A DNA stretch of 64,000 bases from Amaranthus tricolor (GCF_026212465.1 NC_080052.1:10539224-10603223); one strand, 5' to 3'; positions 35,501 through 47,640 are shown, counted from the first letter of the stretch. A program made the numbers and translations. The notes: generated by a model from the letters alone, not told the origin.

Positions 35501-36053
35501 CTCTTTAGTTAATTGACTCACAAACAACAATTTATGGGTTAAATTAGGGAATAAGAGACAATTTCTTAAATGAATAGACGAAGAAATCTCAACAGTTCCA
35601 GATTTAGTAATATCAACACATTCCCCATTGGCGGTCTGAATTTTTGAACGGGGTGTCGGTGTTATTTTAAGATCATCGGGATCATTGGTCATCGTATCTG
35701 TAGCCCTACAATCAAAAATCCACTTTAAAGTGGACGGTTTACACATCAAACCCGGTCCAGTGGAAGACTTGAGTGTAGTATTTATTTGGGGCACGGTGTT
35801 GGACGGGTATTTCAAGTAATTTCAAGGGAGGTGGTGCCAAAGACTTGGGTATTTCAAGTAATCTGCTAGGAAATTCTTCATATGTGGGTATTTCAAGGAT
35901 TTCTTTGTAATCCTTATTCCCAATATAAATATCTTTTAAAGGCAACTTTCCATGTACCCCCCTTTTTCTCACACCGTCCCCAATTGTGTTTTCTGTGTTA
36001 ATTTTTTCACCGAAAAATGCCATTTCTCGTCGGTCACTGGGTTCAAAAGACAA
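32561..36053 (-). pseudogene. pol: Small Copia pol: protease, integrase, RT, RNase H
   Basis: Protease is recognised at about 35700 as WIFDCRATDTMT, where Arg replaces the Gly of the active-site D-x-G. Integrase pieces lie at 34426-35340: zinc region with LGHPSLAYLKHLF, core with FVNDCTRMCWVFF and RFDNGG, then VFLVMGLTKRAI-type sequence. RT starts at about 34058; WRVYTIKYPADGT-like sequence, QLDVKNTFLHGKIEEEVYM and YVDDMIITG (33450-33490) are clear. RNase H shows CDYKAAISMSGN and SKDKLANILTKAV at 32561-32700. The coding region is cut into at least eight pieces by stops and frameshifts. Confidence 0.88.
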
Positions 36054-36066
36054 ACCTACCTCTTGA

Positions 36067-36989
36067 TCATGTGGACTTAATCAGTGGGGCCTTGGTGGCG
36101 GCACTGTTTCTTTGCCGAAATTCATCCCAACACGTTGGATACCCTATGATCTTGAAATATCCTTCTTTAGTGTGTCTTGATCCACCACGATAGCTACATT
36201 TAAGGTAATTCTTGTCTTTGTCAATGTCTCGCCTGAATGAAGTTTTCGACCGGTGTTTCTTGGCTAACCCTTGACCAATCTCTGAGGGAAAACCTCCCGA
36301 TGTTGGGAAGGTAGTCATTATGCCTCACCGTGCAACTTCCCAGCGTATGGTGGCGTAGGCCACGTCTAGTGTTGGCAAGGGGTCGAAATTGAGGAGATCT
36401 CTTTTCTCTTTGTCAAACGAGTCTTGTATTCTGGCCAAAAACTAATAAAGGCGTTGCCTTTGAATAAAAATATTAAAAGTAGTGATGTCTTCTGGGCATT
36501 TCATTGGGTTTGGCATACGGCAATCGATCTCTTTCCAAATTGTGGTAAGCTTTCCAAAGTACTCTTCAATGGAGTCACTATTCAACAGTGTCTCTATTCC
36601 CTTCCATAGATCCATGCGGTTGTATAATCAAGAAATTGATTAACGAGGTTTGATTCAATATTTTCTATTATCCATGAAAGAACAATTGAATCACATTGCT
36701 TCCATTGAGAATATGTCGGGTTAGAGGGTTCAGGGGGAGCGGCAGTGATATGGTTGAGCTGTCCCCCGCCTTCGATAGCAATATAGATTAATTTACCCCA
36801 TTTGGTGTAATTGTGATGGGTAAGTTTCTCAGCAATTTTGAGATCGGTTGAAATCGATTCATTCGACTAATTAATTTTATTGAATTGTTGAAACATTTGG
36901 AAAACATTTTCCATTTGAGCAATAGTAACGATTTGCTAGCTGGTGTTTGTGTTTTGGTTGGTATTGATTTCTTGGTTTCTCTCTTCCAT
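36067..36989 (-). pseudogene. gag: Small Copia gag
   Basis: The start is taken at 36987-36989 (MEERNQEINT). The conserved gag opening KLTHHNYTKWGKLI is near 36820. The zinc knuckle at 36067-36318 is damaged: the motif reads CSYRGGSRHTKEGYFKIIGYP, so the second and third cysteines are replaced. In-frame stops occur early (about 36940 and 36865). Confidence 0.78.
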
Positions 36990-37060
36990 TGTAGCTAAGG
37001 TTTAAACATGTAAATGATGTTCACCAAAAAATGTCGCCGGTCCCGGAAAACTGCCTTACG

Positions 37061-37072
37061 GCTCTGATACCA
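37061..37072 (-). other. Primer binding site, tRNA-iMet type (small Copia)
   Basis: Minus strand TGGTATCAGAGC, immediately next to the 5' LTR. Confidence 0.92.
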
Positions 37073-37254
37073 TGATAAAAGGCGGAATTAAGATAAAGAA
37101 TAGGGTTAGGGTTTAGAATAATTTGTTTGTATTAATTTTTATAAATGACAGACTTCCACATATATACAGGATTTGAGTGTCTAAACTAGGAAACAAATAA
37201 AATCAAAATAATTACAATGATACAATATCCTAAAAATATTATACTTTTCCAACA
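37073..37254 (-). repeat. 5' LTR of the small Copia element (182 bp)
   Basis: Starts on the minus strand with TGTTGGAAAAG and ends at the primer site. It is followed on the plus strand by GCTCA, the second copy of the target duplication. Confidence 0.9.
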
Positions 37255-37720
37255 GCTCAAGATTCATTCCATCATTCCATTTATCAATATTTTCAAACAA
37301 ATTCTAAATTAGACTGCTAATGTCCAACTCATCAATGGCTTCACGCTCCGATTCGAAGACAAGGAGAAGTTTTGTTGGTGTAAGCGATTTTATTTCAATA
37401 ATCAGGAGATGTAGTTCTTTTATTTCCTTCATGATCAGGAAGTGATTGAACACAACAGATTGTTCACTGAGAAGTGCCTCGGTGAGCCTAGAATTATTTC
37501 TTTGTTAACCACACCTTTCACTGTATATGCAACATTCATAGAATTCATATCTCCCCTCTTATCTCTGCCAAGCCCCAACTGTACCTTGTGACCCTGCTTC
37601 TTAACAGCACCCACAACCCTTGCTGCATTGAATTTACTTCTTGCTCCCTTTATCCAAATCCACTCCCCTATGCTCATTCAATACTTGAAATCTCACTTTA
37701 TCTACAGCTCCATCTGAAAT
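37255..37720 (-). pseudogene. LINE ORF1, N-terminal part
   Basis: The minus strand at 37260-37420 reads KLLLVFESEREA and NLFENIDKWNDG, the DUF4283 pattern of plant L1 ORF1. The upstream frame (37435-37677, MSIGEWIWIKGARSK) is basic. The frame runs into the GCTCA duplication and resumes at 32314, showing where the Copia element landed. Confidence 0.6.
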
Positions 37721-37914
37721 TCACATAAAAATAATATTTATTTTTTGACTAAAGCCTATCTTAAAAGCGTTCACATAAAAAATAATATTAAAACAAATAC
37801 ATTTTGGGTTAAGCCTATTGATTGAAGGTTTCTTCATGTTTACTACAAAAAATGACTATATTTTGATCTGGGTCTGCATAGGCGTATACTGACTTAATTT
37901 TGACTGTTCATATT
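37721..37914. other. Short spacer with an imperfect duplication
   Basis: TTCACATAAAAA-TAATATT occurs twice (about 37718 and 37769), 51 bp apart. No gene. The last five bases ATATT are the left target duplication of the solo LTR. Confidence 0.4.
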
Positions 37915-38450
37915 TGTAACAGACTCAAAATATCTTTTTAATCGTTCGATTATTTTTTTTTCCCCGATAAATTCTTAATTCATAATCCTTAACTTCAACT
38001 TAATTTAGTCATCATGTATAATCTTATTCCTCGAGATTTAATTCTTATAACCAATTTTATGTTCCCTTAAAATTTCAATACGTGTCCGAAATATTCTTTT
38101 TGAGCTCAAAATTTTTAATTACTGATCTATATACTTTGAAAGTTTCAAAATTATTTAATTAACTTACGGTTTACTAAAGCTTTACATTTTAGATGCTTAA
38201 TTCCTAATTAATTCTGTTAACAATTATTTTAACGACTTTAACACTTTCACTTATACTATTTTAAAACTAGTATAATGATAATACTAAATTTAATTACACT
38301 TTTAAGCTTGTTTTTAAACCTAAACTAATCCTAACTATCTAAAACTAATAAGTCAAAACCCATCCAATATTTTAATCTTGTGTACTTATGCAAGTAAACC
38401 AAATTTGACAAAAGAAAATCCCAACACCATACCCTCCTTATCTTAGAGGT

Positions 38451-39648
38451 TGTTGAAATACACGAAGATGGTCGAATGCAACAAGAGGGGGGGTGAATTG
38501 TTGTGTATCTAGCTTTACTTGGTATTTCTTCTAATTTGCGGAATTTTAACAAACAAAATAAAGCTTAAACATAAAAAGAAAAAGATAAAAAGGAGACAAA
38601 GATTTTACGTGGAAACCTTCTTGGCCTAATAAGAAGGAAAACCACGACCCCCCGGGATTTCAAAATTCTCACTATGTTTTAGGCAACTAAATACAATTAC
38701 ATAAAACAGTTTGCTTCACTTGAAGCTTCTCTACTCTAGGCCTAATTCTCTTTCTCTACTTTCTCCTTCTCTTTCTCTTCTCACGTTTCACTTCTCTATT
38801 CCCTTAGACTTCTCATGAGTCTAATTACAACAAATCACTCATTAACCCTTACAAGGCCAATTCTCAAGAGATTAAAAATCAAAATAATTACCTAAGAAAA
38901 ATATAATAAATTAATTGGCATTTAAAAATAGAAAATATTTTTCTTAAATGATCTTCCTTTAATGGACACTCTTGGATGGATATCGGTTTGAGCAAAGTCC
39001 CTCCTATTTATAGTGCGAACAGCCAGTAGTTACCTTAGACATACCTCCCATTATCATCCACGTTCTAAAAATAAGAGGATAGTGGAATTGCCAACAAAAT
39101 AAATGACCGGCTGTCATTTGCTCAGAGAGAAAATCAGTTTCCTTAAGCTAAAAATAGCATAGGAGTTAAAAACATAAGATCCTAAAAAATAGGAGATCTT
39201 ATTTTAGCCGTCCAAATTTAAAAGGAGACTTATTCAAAATGAAGAATAAGTCTTCACATTTTAGGCGTTTTAAAAAAAACTTTTTGCCAATTAATAAATT
39301 AATTTAATTAAGAAACTAATTAAACTTTTAATCTTTTACATTAACTAAAAACAGAAAACATAATTTTCGTAACTTCCAGTCAATGTATTCTCCAGACCTG
39401 TATCGTGGGGAACAACGTACTGTCTCCATCTACAACTTTCGTCAGAACATTAACTCTAGGAACAGTAAGCTGACTTCTAAAGCAATTGTCCAATTTCTTG
39501 GATATTCAAGACACGTACAGCTTCCACGAACCAAGTCATAGGCTTCATCAACGATTAACATAATCGGATATATACCTACAAAACAATCTCAAGAATATTT
39601 TTGTTTATTTCAAACGTGAAGTCATCATCAAAACCTTAAGAGCCAACA
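38451..39648 (-). repeat. 3' LTR of SIRE copy 2 (1198 bp)
   Basis: Pairs with 56695-57894; ends TGTTGG...CAACA. A TATA-like box is at 39004-39013. Compared with copy 1, the early part (38451-38600) has diverged clearly while the middle is nearly the same. Confidence 0.94.
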
Positions 39649-39662
39649 AATTCCCCCTTTTT
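39649..39662 (-). other. Polypurine tract of SIRE copy 2
   Basis: Minus strand AAAAAGGGGGAATT against the 3' LTR, identical to copy 1. Confidence 0.82.
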
Positions 39663-40144
39663 GATGATGACAAACTTTATAAACAAACTTAAGTATACTA
39701 GAGTAAAGCAAATGTTGAAGAGCATGTTAGAGATTAAAAAACTCTTCTTAACTTAGTAAATATAATTTACCAAGCATATCATAAACCAACTTACTCTATA
39801 AAACATAATATCAAATATGTTTTAAAAATTTCAAAAATAATTAAACTAAAACGAACTAATATAAAATAGACTAAAACAAAAAGTATTAAGTATTTTCAAG
39901 AGAAATAATTTCAAAACAGTTAAACCAAAACAAACAATTAACCAAAATATTCATAATGTTAAAAACAACACAGATGATAAGTTTAGCATAAACATAATTA
40001 GCAGCATGATCCTTGCACACAACACATTATCTTCCGTAATTGAATCAATATGAATCAATTGAGATATGTAACTGTAATCAATATGAATCAATTGAGATAT
40101 GTAACTGTCAATTCACACAGCTCCTCTTAAGTTTGTGCATTCTC

Positions 40145-40155
40145 TTCCCCCTTTT
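40145..40155 (-). other. Second polypurine-like tract of SIRE copy 2
   Basis: Minus strand AAAAGGGGGAA about 480 bp from the true tract; the same motif is at 13791-13801 in copy 1. A nearby 41-bp tandem duplication (about 40043-40108, around ATCAATTGAGATATGTAACTG) is specific to copy 2. Confidence 0.6.
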
Positions 40156-40434
40156 GTCATCAATCAAAAACAAGATATAGACTATCAAACCTCAGCACAA
40201 ACCATGTAGATTTGTCAGTGATGAAAGCAAGAAACAATAATGAAAGTAAGCACCCTGAACAATAATCAAATCTGCATATAGATAGTTATCACAGACCACT
40301 AATAAAAGCAAAAGAAAGAAAATCAGCAGTTGTTCAACATTACAACATTGTACCCCAGATGGTACAAAACAAAGAGTGAAATTGTTTATCAAATGTGACA
40401 GCCAAAAAATCTTAAAAAAACATAGGGAGGGGGA

Positions 40435-42140
40435 TCAAGGGGCAGTCTCTTCTTCATTTATATATTCGGTCTGTACTTCTACAGTATCCAACTTTGCACC
40501 AAGACGATCCTCCATCATGGTAAGTTGATCAACTATTGAAGCGAGTGAGACACGAACTTCATCTTGAAAAGCACTGAACTGAGACTGTAGGTCATTGAGT
40601 TTAGAAAGAAGGGAATGTGAAGAAGCTTCAGGAACAGGATCAAGAATAGCACAACCAGTACCAAGTGATGATGGAAATGGTGGTGGTGTAAAGTGAATAG
40701 GTGATGGTGGTGGTGATGGAGTTTGATGTGGTAGTGGAGTGGTTGGCTTGGGAGAGAGAGGTTCATTTGATGTAGGCTCAGGCATGGTTTTAATTGTGGT
40801 ATCATCTACCATTGCAGCCTTTCGTTTTGAAGCAAACCTCCTACTCTTCATTTGAACAGCTTTAGCCTTCTTCCTTAATGCAATCACAGTCTCTTCATCA
40901 CTAGAATCATGACAGAGATTGTGATCCACATCTTCTCCTAATACTCCCTCTTGTTCTGCAGTTTCCCCCTTACTTGCATCCCCTTCTTTATCTGTTTCAG
41001 TGGGAACCGGCTCTTGTTCCTTTTCCCTTTCTTTTTCTTTTTCTTCTTCTTTTTGTCCCTCTTTTTCTTCTATTTCTTCCTCCCTCAACTCTTCTTCTTC
41101 TTCAATTACTTCCTCATCAGATCCTACATCAACAACTTCCTCTGATTCGTGTATTAACACCCCTTCTTCGTTTAATTTGAGATGCAAATTTTGCAAACAT
41201 TTTGCACCTATTTTCATATTGGGTCCCATTGGGAACTCCAACCCTTCCAATGGTACCCCAAACTTTCGAAAAATCCAAGTTAATAACCCTCCATAACCAA
41301 CAACATTTCTTTTCTCAATACAGTCAGACAAATGTGATATCATCAAAGAAGGAAAATTTATCTTTATTTGATTTTCCATGCAATAAATCAAGGTTGCATC
41401 TCGTAAACTTACTTCACTCCTCTTGGAGTTTCGGGGCAAAATAATTCTACGTGCAATATTATAGAGTAATTTATGCATTGGAGACAATATATTATGACTG
41501 ATTTTTCCTTTCTTTTGTTCAACCCCAAATATTTGAAAATCGTTTTTTCATTTATTCCAGAAAAAACTATCTTTTTACCAACACAATAAGTATCAAACCC
41601 AACATTCGGAATATTAAACCATTCCCCCAGCAATGCACTGTTGAATTCTATTTTTATGTTCTTAATCGTACTAGAACACATTCCACAGTCATTAGAAAAG
41701 TTTGAAATAAACTCTCGCATAAGGTTTGGAAAAATGGAATGACAACTAAATTCTGACATCAAAATCTCCCATTCTTGAAATTTCAAAATAGTATGAAGTT
41801 GAGGAAAATGTGTAGTATCGTACCAGTATTTTTCTAGCCCAAATCCAACGAACATTTCCTTTGAAATTTCTTCAGCACTGTTAGGGTTAACTTGCTTCAA
41901 ACGTTTGACCGCTTTGGAGGATGATCCACCTTTTGGTAGAAGATTTTGCGTTTTGTACCAATAGGCTCAGTAGTATGTTTGGGCGATTCTTTAGTGGTTT
42001 CTTGAGATGGTGATGGTGCAGCATTCAACAATGGTGGTGGATGAACTACTTTTAAAGGTTTTGGCTGGGTATTTTTATAGGATGTAGAAGTTTTCTTGCT
42101 GGTTTTTGGAGTTTTCTTTTCCTAATTTTGAAGATTTCAT
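40435..42140 (-). pseudogene. SIRE envelope-like ORF, frameshifted (copy 2)
   Basis: Counterpart of 14076-15758. The C-terminal 350 aa (40435-41487) are open through the point where copy 1 has a stop. They contain HQIKINFPSLM-like and GGLLTWIFRKF motifs, a long glutamate/lysine stretch, a proline-rich stretch and a C-terminal coiled-coil-like segment (LNDLQSQFSAFQDEV). The N-terminal half (41409-41900) is in another frame, with the shift near 41490, and further shifts occur near 41940 and 42120. The product would have had roughly 560 aa. As in copy 1 there is no obvious membrane span. The acidic region contains imperfect GAA/GAG repeats that make spurious serine/leucine frames on the other strand. 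Confidence 0.8.
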
Positions 42141-42658
42141 TTTGAATTTTGAAAGGTTGAGAGAAGGAGAACGGTTTCTTAGGGAAGGATTGAGAGTACA
42201 AGATGATGGTTTTGAAGAGTGATTTGATGTGGAAAAGGCTTTTTAAGGGATGATGAGTTGACGGTTACCTTATGTCACATCTCATCAACGCCCTTCATCA
42301 TTGCTATGATATGGAAAGATTGTGGGAAGTTTTTGGGTTAAAACCGTTTCCCATTAATTTTTTTAATTTAAGTTGGCTATACATTATCCAAACAATATAA
42401 AATATGAATTCTAAAATAAATTATAAAAACAAAATAAGATAATATGAATTATTATAAATTATTATATGAAGAAAATAATGAACACACTGCTTTGGTCTGA
42501 TCAAAATAACAACATGCAAACAAGAAGACTTTCATAGTACAAACTTTATTAAGTGTTTACCTGATCCATGCAATAATTGATTCTCAATCAAAATATTTAG
42601 GTTGATTCCTAACCCTTTTTTTTTATGATGCTTCATTGGGAATTTTATGCAACCAACT
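42141..42658 (-). other. Spacer between pol and envelope-like ORF (SIRE copy 2)
   Basis: AT-rich, non-coding, and aligns with 15759-16246 of copy 1. Confidence 0.5.
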
Positions 42659-45600
42659 TTAGTGGAGCTTGATCATACCAAGTTCCAATCTCATCTTTTC
42701 ATATTGTTCCCTTGGAAGCGGTTTGGTCAGAATGTCTGCAACTTGTTCATTAGTATTGACATGCTTTAATACAATATTTTTGTGTTCTACGTTATCCTTA
42801 AGGAAATGATGTCTAATATGTATATGTTTAGCTCGTGAGTGATGCACTGGATCTTTAGATATACATATGGCACTGGTATTATCACAATAAATAGGAATGC
42901 ATTCAATTTTAATACAAAATTCTCTTAGTTGCTATTTTATCCAAAGCATTTGGGAACAGCAAGCCGCTGCTGCTACGTATTCAGCTTCGGCTGTGGATAA
43001 TGCAACCGTGTTTTGTTTCTTGGAACTCCATGAAACTAAACATGAGCCAAGAAATTGTACCATACCTGATGTACTTTTTCTATTTACGAGATCACCTGCA
43101 TAATCTGCATCACTAAAGCCTTTTAAATCATAAACATCACTTTTAGGATAAAATAGGGACAAGTCGTCTGTTCCCTTTAAATATCTCAAAATCCTTTTTA
43201 CTGCTGTGAGGTGTGATTCTTTAGGGTTTGATTGAAATCTAGCACATAAACCAACACTAAATGAGATATCGGGTCTACTTGCAATTAGATATAATAAGAA
43301 ACCTATCATGCCTCGATATATTGTTTGATCTACGTTGGTTCCTTTTAGGTCTTCATCTAATCTAACATTTGTAGCCATGGGTGTATGGTTGGTTTTAGCG
43401 TTGTTTAGCCCATACTTCTTAAGAAGTTCTTTTATGTATTTTTGTTGATGAATAAAAATACCATTTTCAGTTTGTTTAATTTGCAAACCAAGAAAGAAAT
43501 TTAATTTTCCCATCATGCTCATTTCAAATTCTGTGCCCATAAGGTTGGCAAATTCTTTACATAACAAATCATTGGTTGCACCGAAAATAATATCATCTAC
43601 ATAAATTTGAACAACTAAAATATCATAACCTTTATTCTTAAAGAATATGGTTTTATCAATTTTTCCTGTTACAAAGTTATTTAGAATCAAAAACTTTGAT
43701 AGTCTTTCATACCATTGTCTAGGAGCTTGTTTCAAGCCATAAAGAGCTTTATCAAGCTTGTAGACATGATCAGGACAAGAGGTGTTCTCAAAACCAGGGG
43801 GTTGTTCAACAAAAACTTCTTCATCAAGAAAACCATTTAAGAAAGCACATTTCACATCCATTTGATATAACTTAAAGTTCATAAATGCAGCAAAAGAAAT
43901 TAAAATTCTAATAGCCTCTAACCTTGCTACCGGAGCAAATGTCTCAGTGTAATCAATACCTTCTTGTTGATTGTACCCTTTGACCACAAGTCTTGCTTTG
44001 TTTCTTACAATTATTCCATGCTCATCTAGCTTATTCCGAAATACCCATTTCAAACCAATTACTTTCTTGTTTTTTGGTTTGGGTTCCAAGTGCCATACCT
44101 TATTTCTTTCAGATTCATTTAATTCATCTTGCATGGCTACTATTCATTTGGAATCCTTTAGAGCTTCTTCGTGAGTTTTAGGTTCAAGTGATGATAGGAA
44201 CGCAAAATGTGCACAAAATTTTCTCATTTGGGATCTGGTTTGTGTTCCCTTATTCATATCACTTATAATCAGATCAAGAGGATGATAACTTTGATATTTC
44301 CAAGATTTGGGCACAAATTCTCTTGAGGGGACAGTAGCATGTTCTGGCTCAACAGCTTGATTGGTATTTTGTTCAGCTACTGGATCATTTTGCTCATCTG
44401 CGGTAACAGCTGAATTGGGAACAGTCTGCTGGTCCTGTTGTGCTGGCAGTTCCTGGACTTGGTCAGTTTCTCCTGCATCTTCTTGTATTGGCTGTTCACC
44501 TGCTGTTCCTTGATCTTGCACTTTAACTCCTTCATCATCATCTTCTAGATTTGCAAGACCTATTTTGAAATTGTTTATTTCCTATTCACTTGTTGAAAAG
44601 TTAGTTTCATCAAAGATTATGTGAACGGATTCCTCCACGCACATTGTTCTCTTATTATAAACTCTGTAAGCTTTGCTACGTGATGAATAACCGAAAATTA
44701 CTGCTTCATCACTTCTTTCATCAAATTTACCTATGTTTCGTTTTCCATTTACATGAACAAAGCATTTGCATCCAAATACACGAAAATAAGAAATATTTGG
44801 TTTAACACCTTTAAGCAATTCATAGGGTGTTCTTATTAACACACGATTCAAGATATAGCATGCAGTATTGACGGCTTCGGCCCAAAAATTTCTAGGTAGA
44901 CCACTAGCAATCAATATAGTCCTAGCCATTTCTTCTAGGGTTCTATTTTTCCTTTCTACCACTCCATTTTGTTGTGGTGTTCTAGGAGCGGAAAATTGTG
45001 ATTTATACCATGTTCATTGCAATAATTCATAAAGTTTGAAATTTTCAAATTCTTTGCCATGATCTGATCTTATGTGAACAATTAGATTATTGGTAGATTT
45101 TTGTGTTTTGTTACCAAAAGAAACAAACTCATCAAAAGCTTCATCTTTGCTTACTAAAAATATAGTCCAAGTAAATCTACAATAGTCATCAACTATGACA
45201 AACACATATCTTTTGCCACTACGGCTTTGTGTTCTCATAGGTCCACATAGATCCATATGAATTAATTCTAATGGTCTAGAGGTAGTTACCAGGTACTTTG
45301 ATTTAAAAGATGACCGCACTTGTTTTCCTTTAGCACAAGGATCACAAATTTCATTTTTGAGGAATTTTATTGCAGGTAATCCTCTTACTAGGTCTTTTGA
45401 TTTTAAAGTGTTGATCAATGAGTAGCTAGCATGACCTAGACGCTTGTGCCAAAGAAGTGGATCTTCTTCTATAACACTTAAACATGTTAGACTGGTTTTG
45501 GGAACAGTATCCAGGTCCACAACATAAGTGTTCCCTTTTCTGATTCCCTCAAGCACAGGGTGTCCTGTGTTGTTCCTAGAAATTATGCATCGTTCAGAAG

Positions 45601-45880
45601 TAAACTTAACAGAGTTACCTTTGTCACAAAATTGAGAAATACTTAAAAGATTGTGTTTTAAATTCTCAACTAAAAATACATTGTCAATGGCATGGGAACT
45701 TGACCTTCCAACCTTTCCTTTGGCGATTATCTCACCCTTCATATTATCACCGAAGGTTACAGTTCCCCCATCATAAGCTTCAAGTGAGAGAAATTTAGAT
45801 TTGTCACCCGTCATGTGCTTGGAACACCCACTGTCGAGATACCATGAGTTGTTCCCCCTCACTTGAACCTGCAAAGCAAA
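42659..45880 (-). pseudogene. pol: SIRE pol: protease, integrase, RT and RNase H (copy 2)
   Basis: Protease opens at 45874 with SWYLDSGCSKHMTG. The zinc region (LGHASYSLINTL) is intact here, unlike copy 1. The integrase core shows VDDYCRFTW and SDHGKEFEN, but a 1-base insertion near 45040 and a 1-base loss near 44993 shift the frame between the second Asp and the catalytic Glu (VERKNRT at 44962). RT/RNase H (42932-44134) has [19 protein letters not shown] and [10 protein letters not shown] stop near 42929 (CAG to TAG) cuts off the last RNase H part, which resumes at 42847 with DILTKPLP. Other stops are at 44582, 44144 and 44135-44140. Confidence 0.92.
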
Positions 45881-46895
45881 TTAAGTGTTAGGATCAGGAA
45901 CCCAGTTCTCCTTGGGTTCCTTGTTGATTACACATGAATCATATTTCTTAATCCATAACTGTTCAATATGAATTTTATTTGCTTTGTTGTGTTGTTCCCT
46001 TTTTACACATTGATATTTTAGGTGTCCAATTTTGCCACAAAAGGAACAGATTTTACTACTACGGAGATCAACATAGACCTTTTTCTTTTTATCACATTTA
46101 ACATAACCTAAACCTTCTTTATTCTTTGGTTTAGCATTTAGAATCCATTTGGGAACTTCAGTGATTTTCCCTTTTCCTTTTAAATTGAGTTGATCTTGTA
46201 GAAACTTATTTTTCTCTTTCACATGATTCTAATTTTAATTTCATTTATTGAAATTCCGTGCTAAGCACATGAGTGAATTTATCATTTTCATGCCATTTTA
46301 ATCCTAGCAATTTGTTTAGATTCATTTCAATGTTAAGAATGATGAATTCCTGCTTTATTTTCTTCAATTGCTCTTTTAACATGATATTCTGATCTCACAA
46401 ATCAAAAAATCTACTTTGCACATCAATCCTAAAGGTATTTAGATATGAAATATGATCTTTACTTGTGTTAAGGTCTTTTTCAGTTTGGAGACACATAGCT
46501 GTTTTTTCATCCAATTTCTCTTGTGCTTCCAAAATTAATTTAATCAATTTATCCTTACTTAAACTGAATAGATTTTTAGAAGTACAACTAAGAGACATTA
46601 CCTCTCTTTCCTTAGTCTCTTCATGAGATGCCATGAGACACAGAATTGCAGTTTCTTCCTCTACTGGAACTTCAGTTTCAGCTTCGCTTTCAATGTCACC
46701 CCAAGCTGCGATCATTGCTTTACGAAAATCTGTTCTGAAGTTTCCTTTCTTTGGCATTCTTCCAGCTTCCCTTGTCTTCGCTTTGCCATTCTCATTCTTC
46801 CATTGAGGGCTATCCTTGATGAAGTGATCAGTACTTCCACATTTGTGGCATTCAAAATTCGTCTTCAGGTTAGCAGTTTCTCTTTCCTTATTATT
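45881..46895 (-). pseudogene. gag: SIRE gag, C-terminal part (copy 2)
   Basis: Holds both zinc knuckles: CHKCGS-type at about 46820-46860 and CSFCGKIGHLKYQC at about 46030-46075. It is separated from the N-terminal part by the chromovirus. It ends in TAA (45881-45883) at the same position as the TAG in copy 1, followed by TTTGCTTTGCAGGTT. Stops also occur at 46395 and near 46235. Confidence 0.85.
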
Positions 46896-47625
46896 TGTAA
46901 CACCCCGTAATTTATCGGGTTTAAAAATAAATAAAATATAATAAAATAAAGTATAAAAAAATAAAATAAATAAGTAATATTAAATTATATTATTTTACAT
47001 AGCTAATTTTAAGAAATAAAGTAGGTTTAATTTTAACGGTAACGAGTTTTATCGCGTACGATGTTATCGTGTGACGTTTCTTTGTTGTTTTAACAATAAT
47101 ATAATAATTACTTAATTAATTAATTAAAAAAATAATAATTAAGAGGAAATTGAAGGGGTGGCCGGTTGGTGGAGGCATGGGAGGAGTCTTGTAACTCCTC
47201 TCATAATTGTGTATTATGGCACAATTATGACCATTATCTTAAGTAACTATTAATCCTTAAACTTCTTTGATTTCCCTCACCATTTCAAAACTTCAAGTAA
47301 ACAAAAAAAATTCAGAAATTTTCTCCCTTTTTGCTCTTTGAATTCGGCACATTCAAAAGGAAAAAAAAAATTCTTGTTGTTCAATCCAATCTTTTGATCA
47401 ACTTTTTAGCTAGTCTAGAGGCCAGTAGGCTCTCGAGTTGTATGTAAAGACTTCCGCTGACTTGTTTTATTTTGTTTGACGTTGTTTTCTGCGTTGACCA
47501 TATTCCTTTACCGTTGGAGCGTTGACGATCCGAGTAAAAAAAAATGATTTTTTTCTTGTGTCCGTTTGTGAACCGGAATCATGTTTTCATATGATTTTTT
47601 GGGTCACTTAAACCGGGCCGTTTCA
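46896..47625 (+). repeat. 5' LTR of the chromovirus (730 bp, internally deleted)
   Basis: Matches the first about 506 bp and last about 225 bp of the 3' LTR, nearly base for base, but lacks the middle 1.89 kb. The joint is at about 47400 (GATCAACTTTTTAGC). The LTR ends TTTCA two bases before the primer site; the 3' LTR ends TTACT. Confidence 0.92.
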
Positions 47626-47627
47626 AT

Positions 47628-47640
47628 TGGTATCAGAGCC
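47628..47640 (+). other. Primer binding site, tRNA-iMet type (chromovirus)
   Basis: TGGTATCAGAGCC, complementary to initiator tRNA-Met, two bases after the 5' LTR. Confidence 0.92.

Larger units (their letters stand above)
32315..37254 (-). mobile_element. Small Copia element inserted in LINE ORF1
   Basis: A complete 4.9-kb Copia element with short LTRs (177 and 182 bp) and a perfect 5-bp target duplication GCTCA (32310-32314 and 37255-37259). The primer site touches the 5' LTR. Domain order is gag, protease, integrase, RT and RNase H on the minus strand. Short LTRs and RT sequence suggest the Ale/Retrofit group or a near relative, but I cannot fix the lineage. Many stops and frameshifts make it inactive. 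Confidence 0.92.
25413..37720 (-). mobile_element. Decayed L1-type LINE, split by two insertions
   Basis: Pieces on the minus strand follow LINE order: ORF1 (37255-37720, then 30950-32314), endonuclease start (30386-30850), endonuclease end, RT and C-terminal zinc region (26040-28640), and a 3' part ending near 25413 at AAATAAAAAC. It is interrupted by a small Copia element in ORF1 and by a solo-LTR-like block in the endonuclease. Stops and frameshifts are frequent. I found no clear target duplication, so the outer limits are approximate. Confidence 0.8.
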
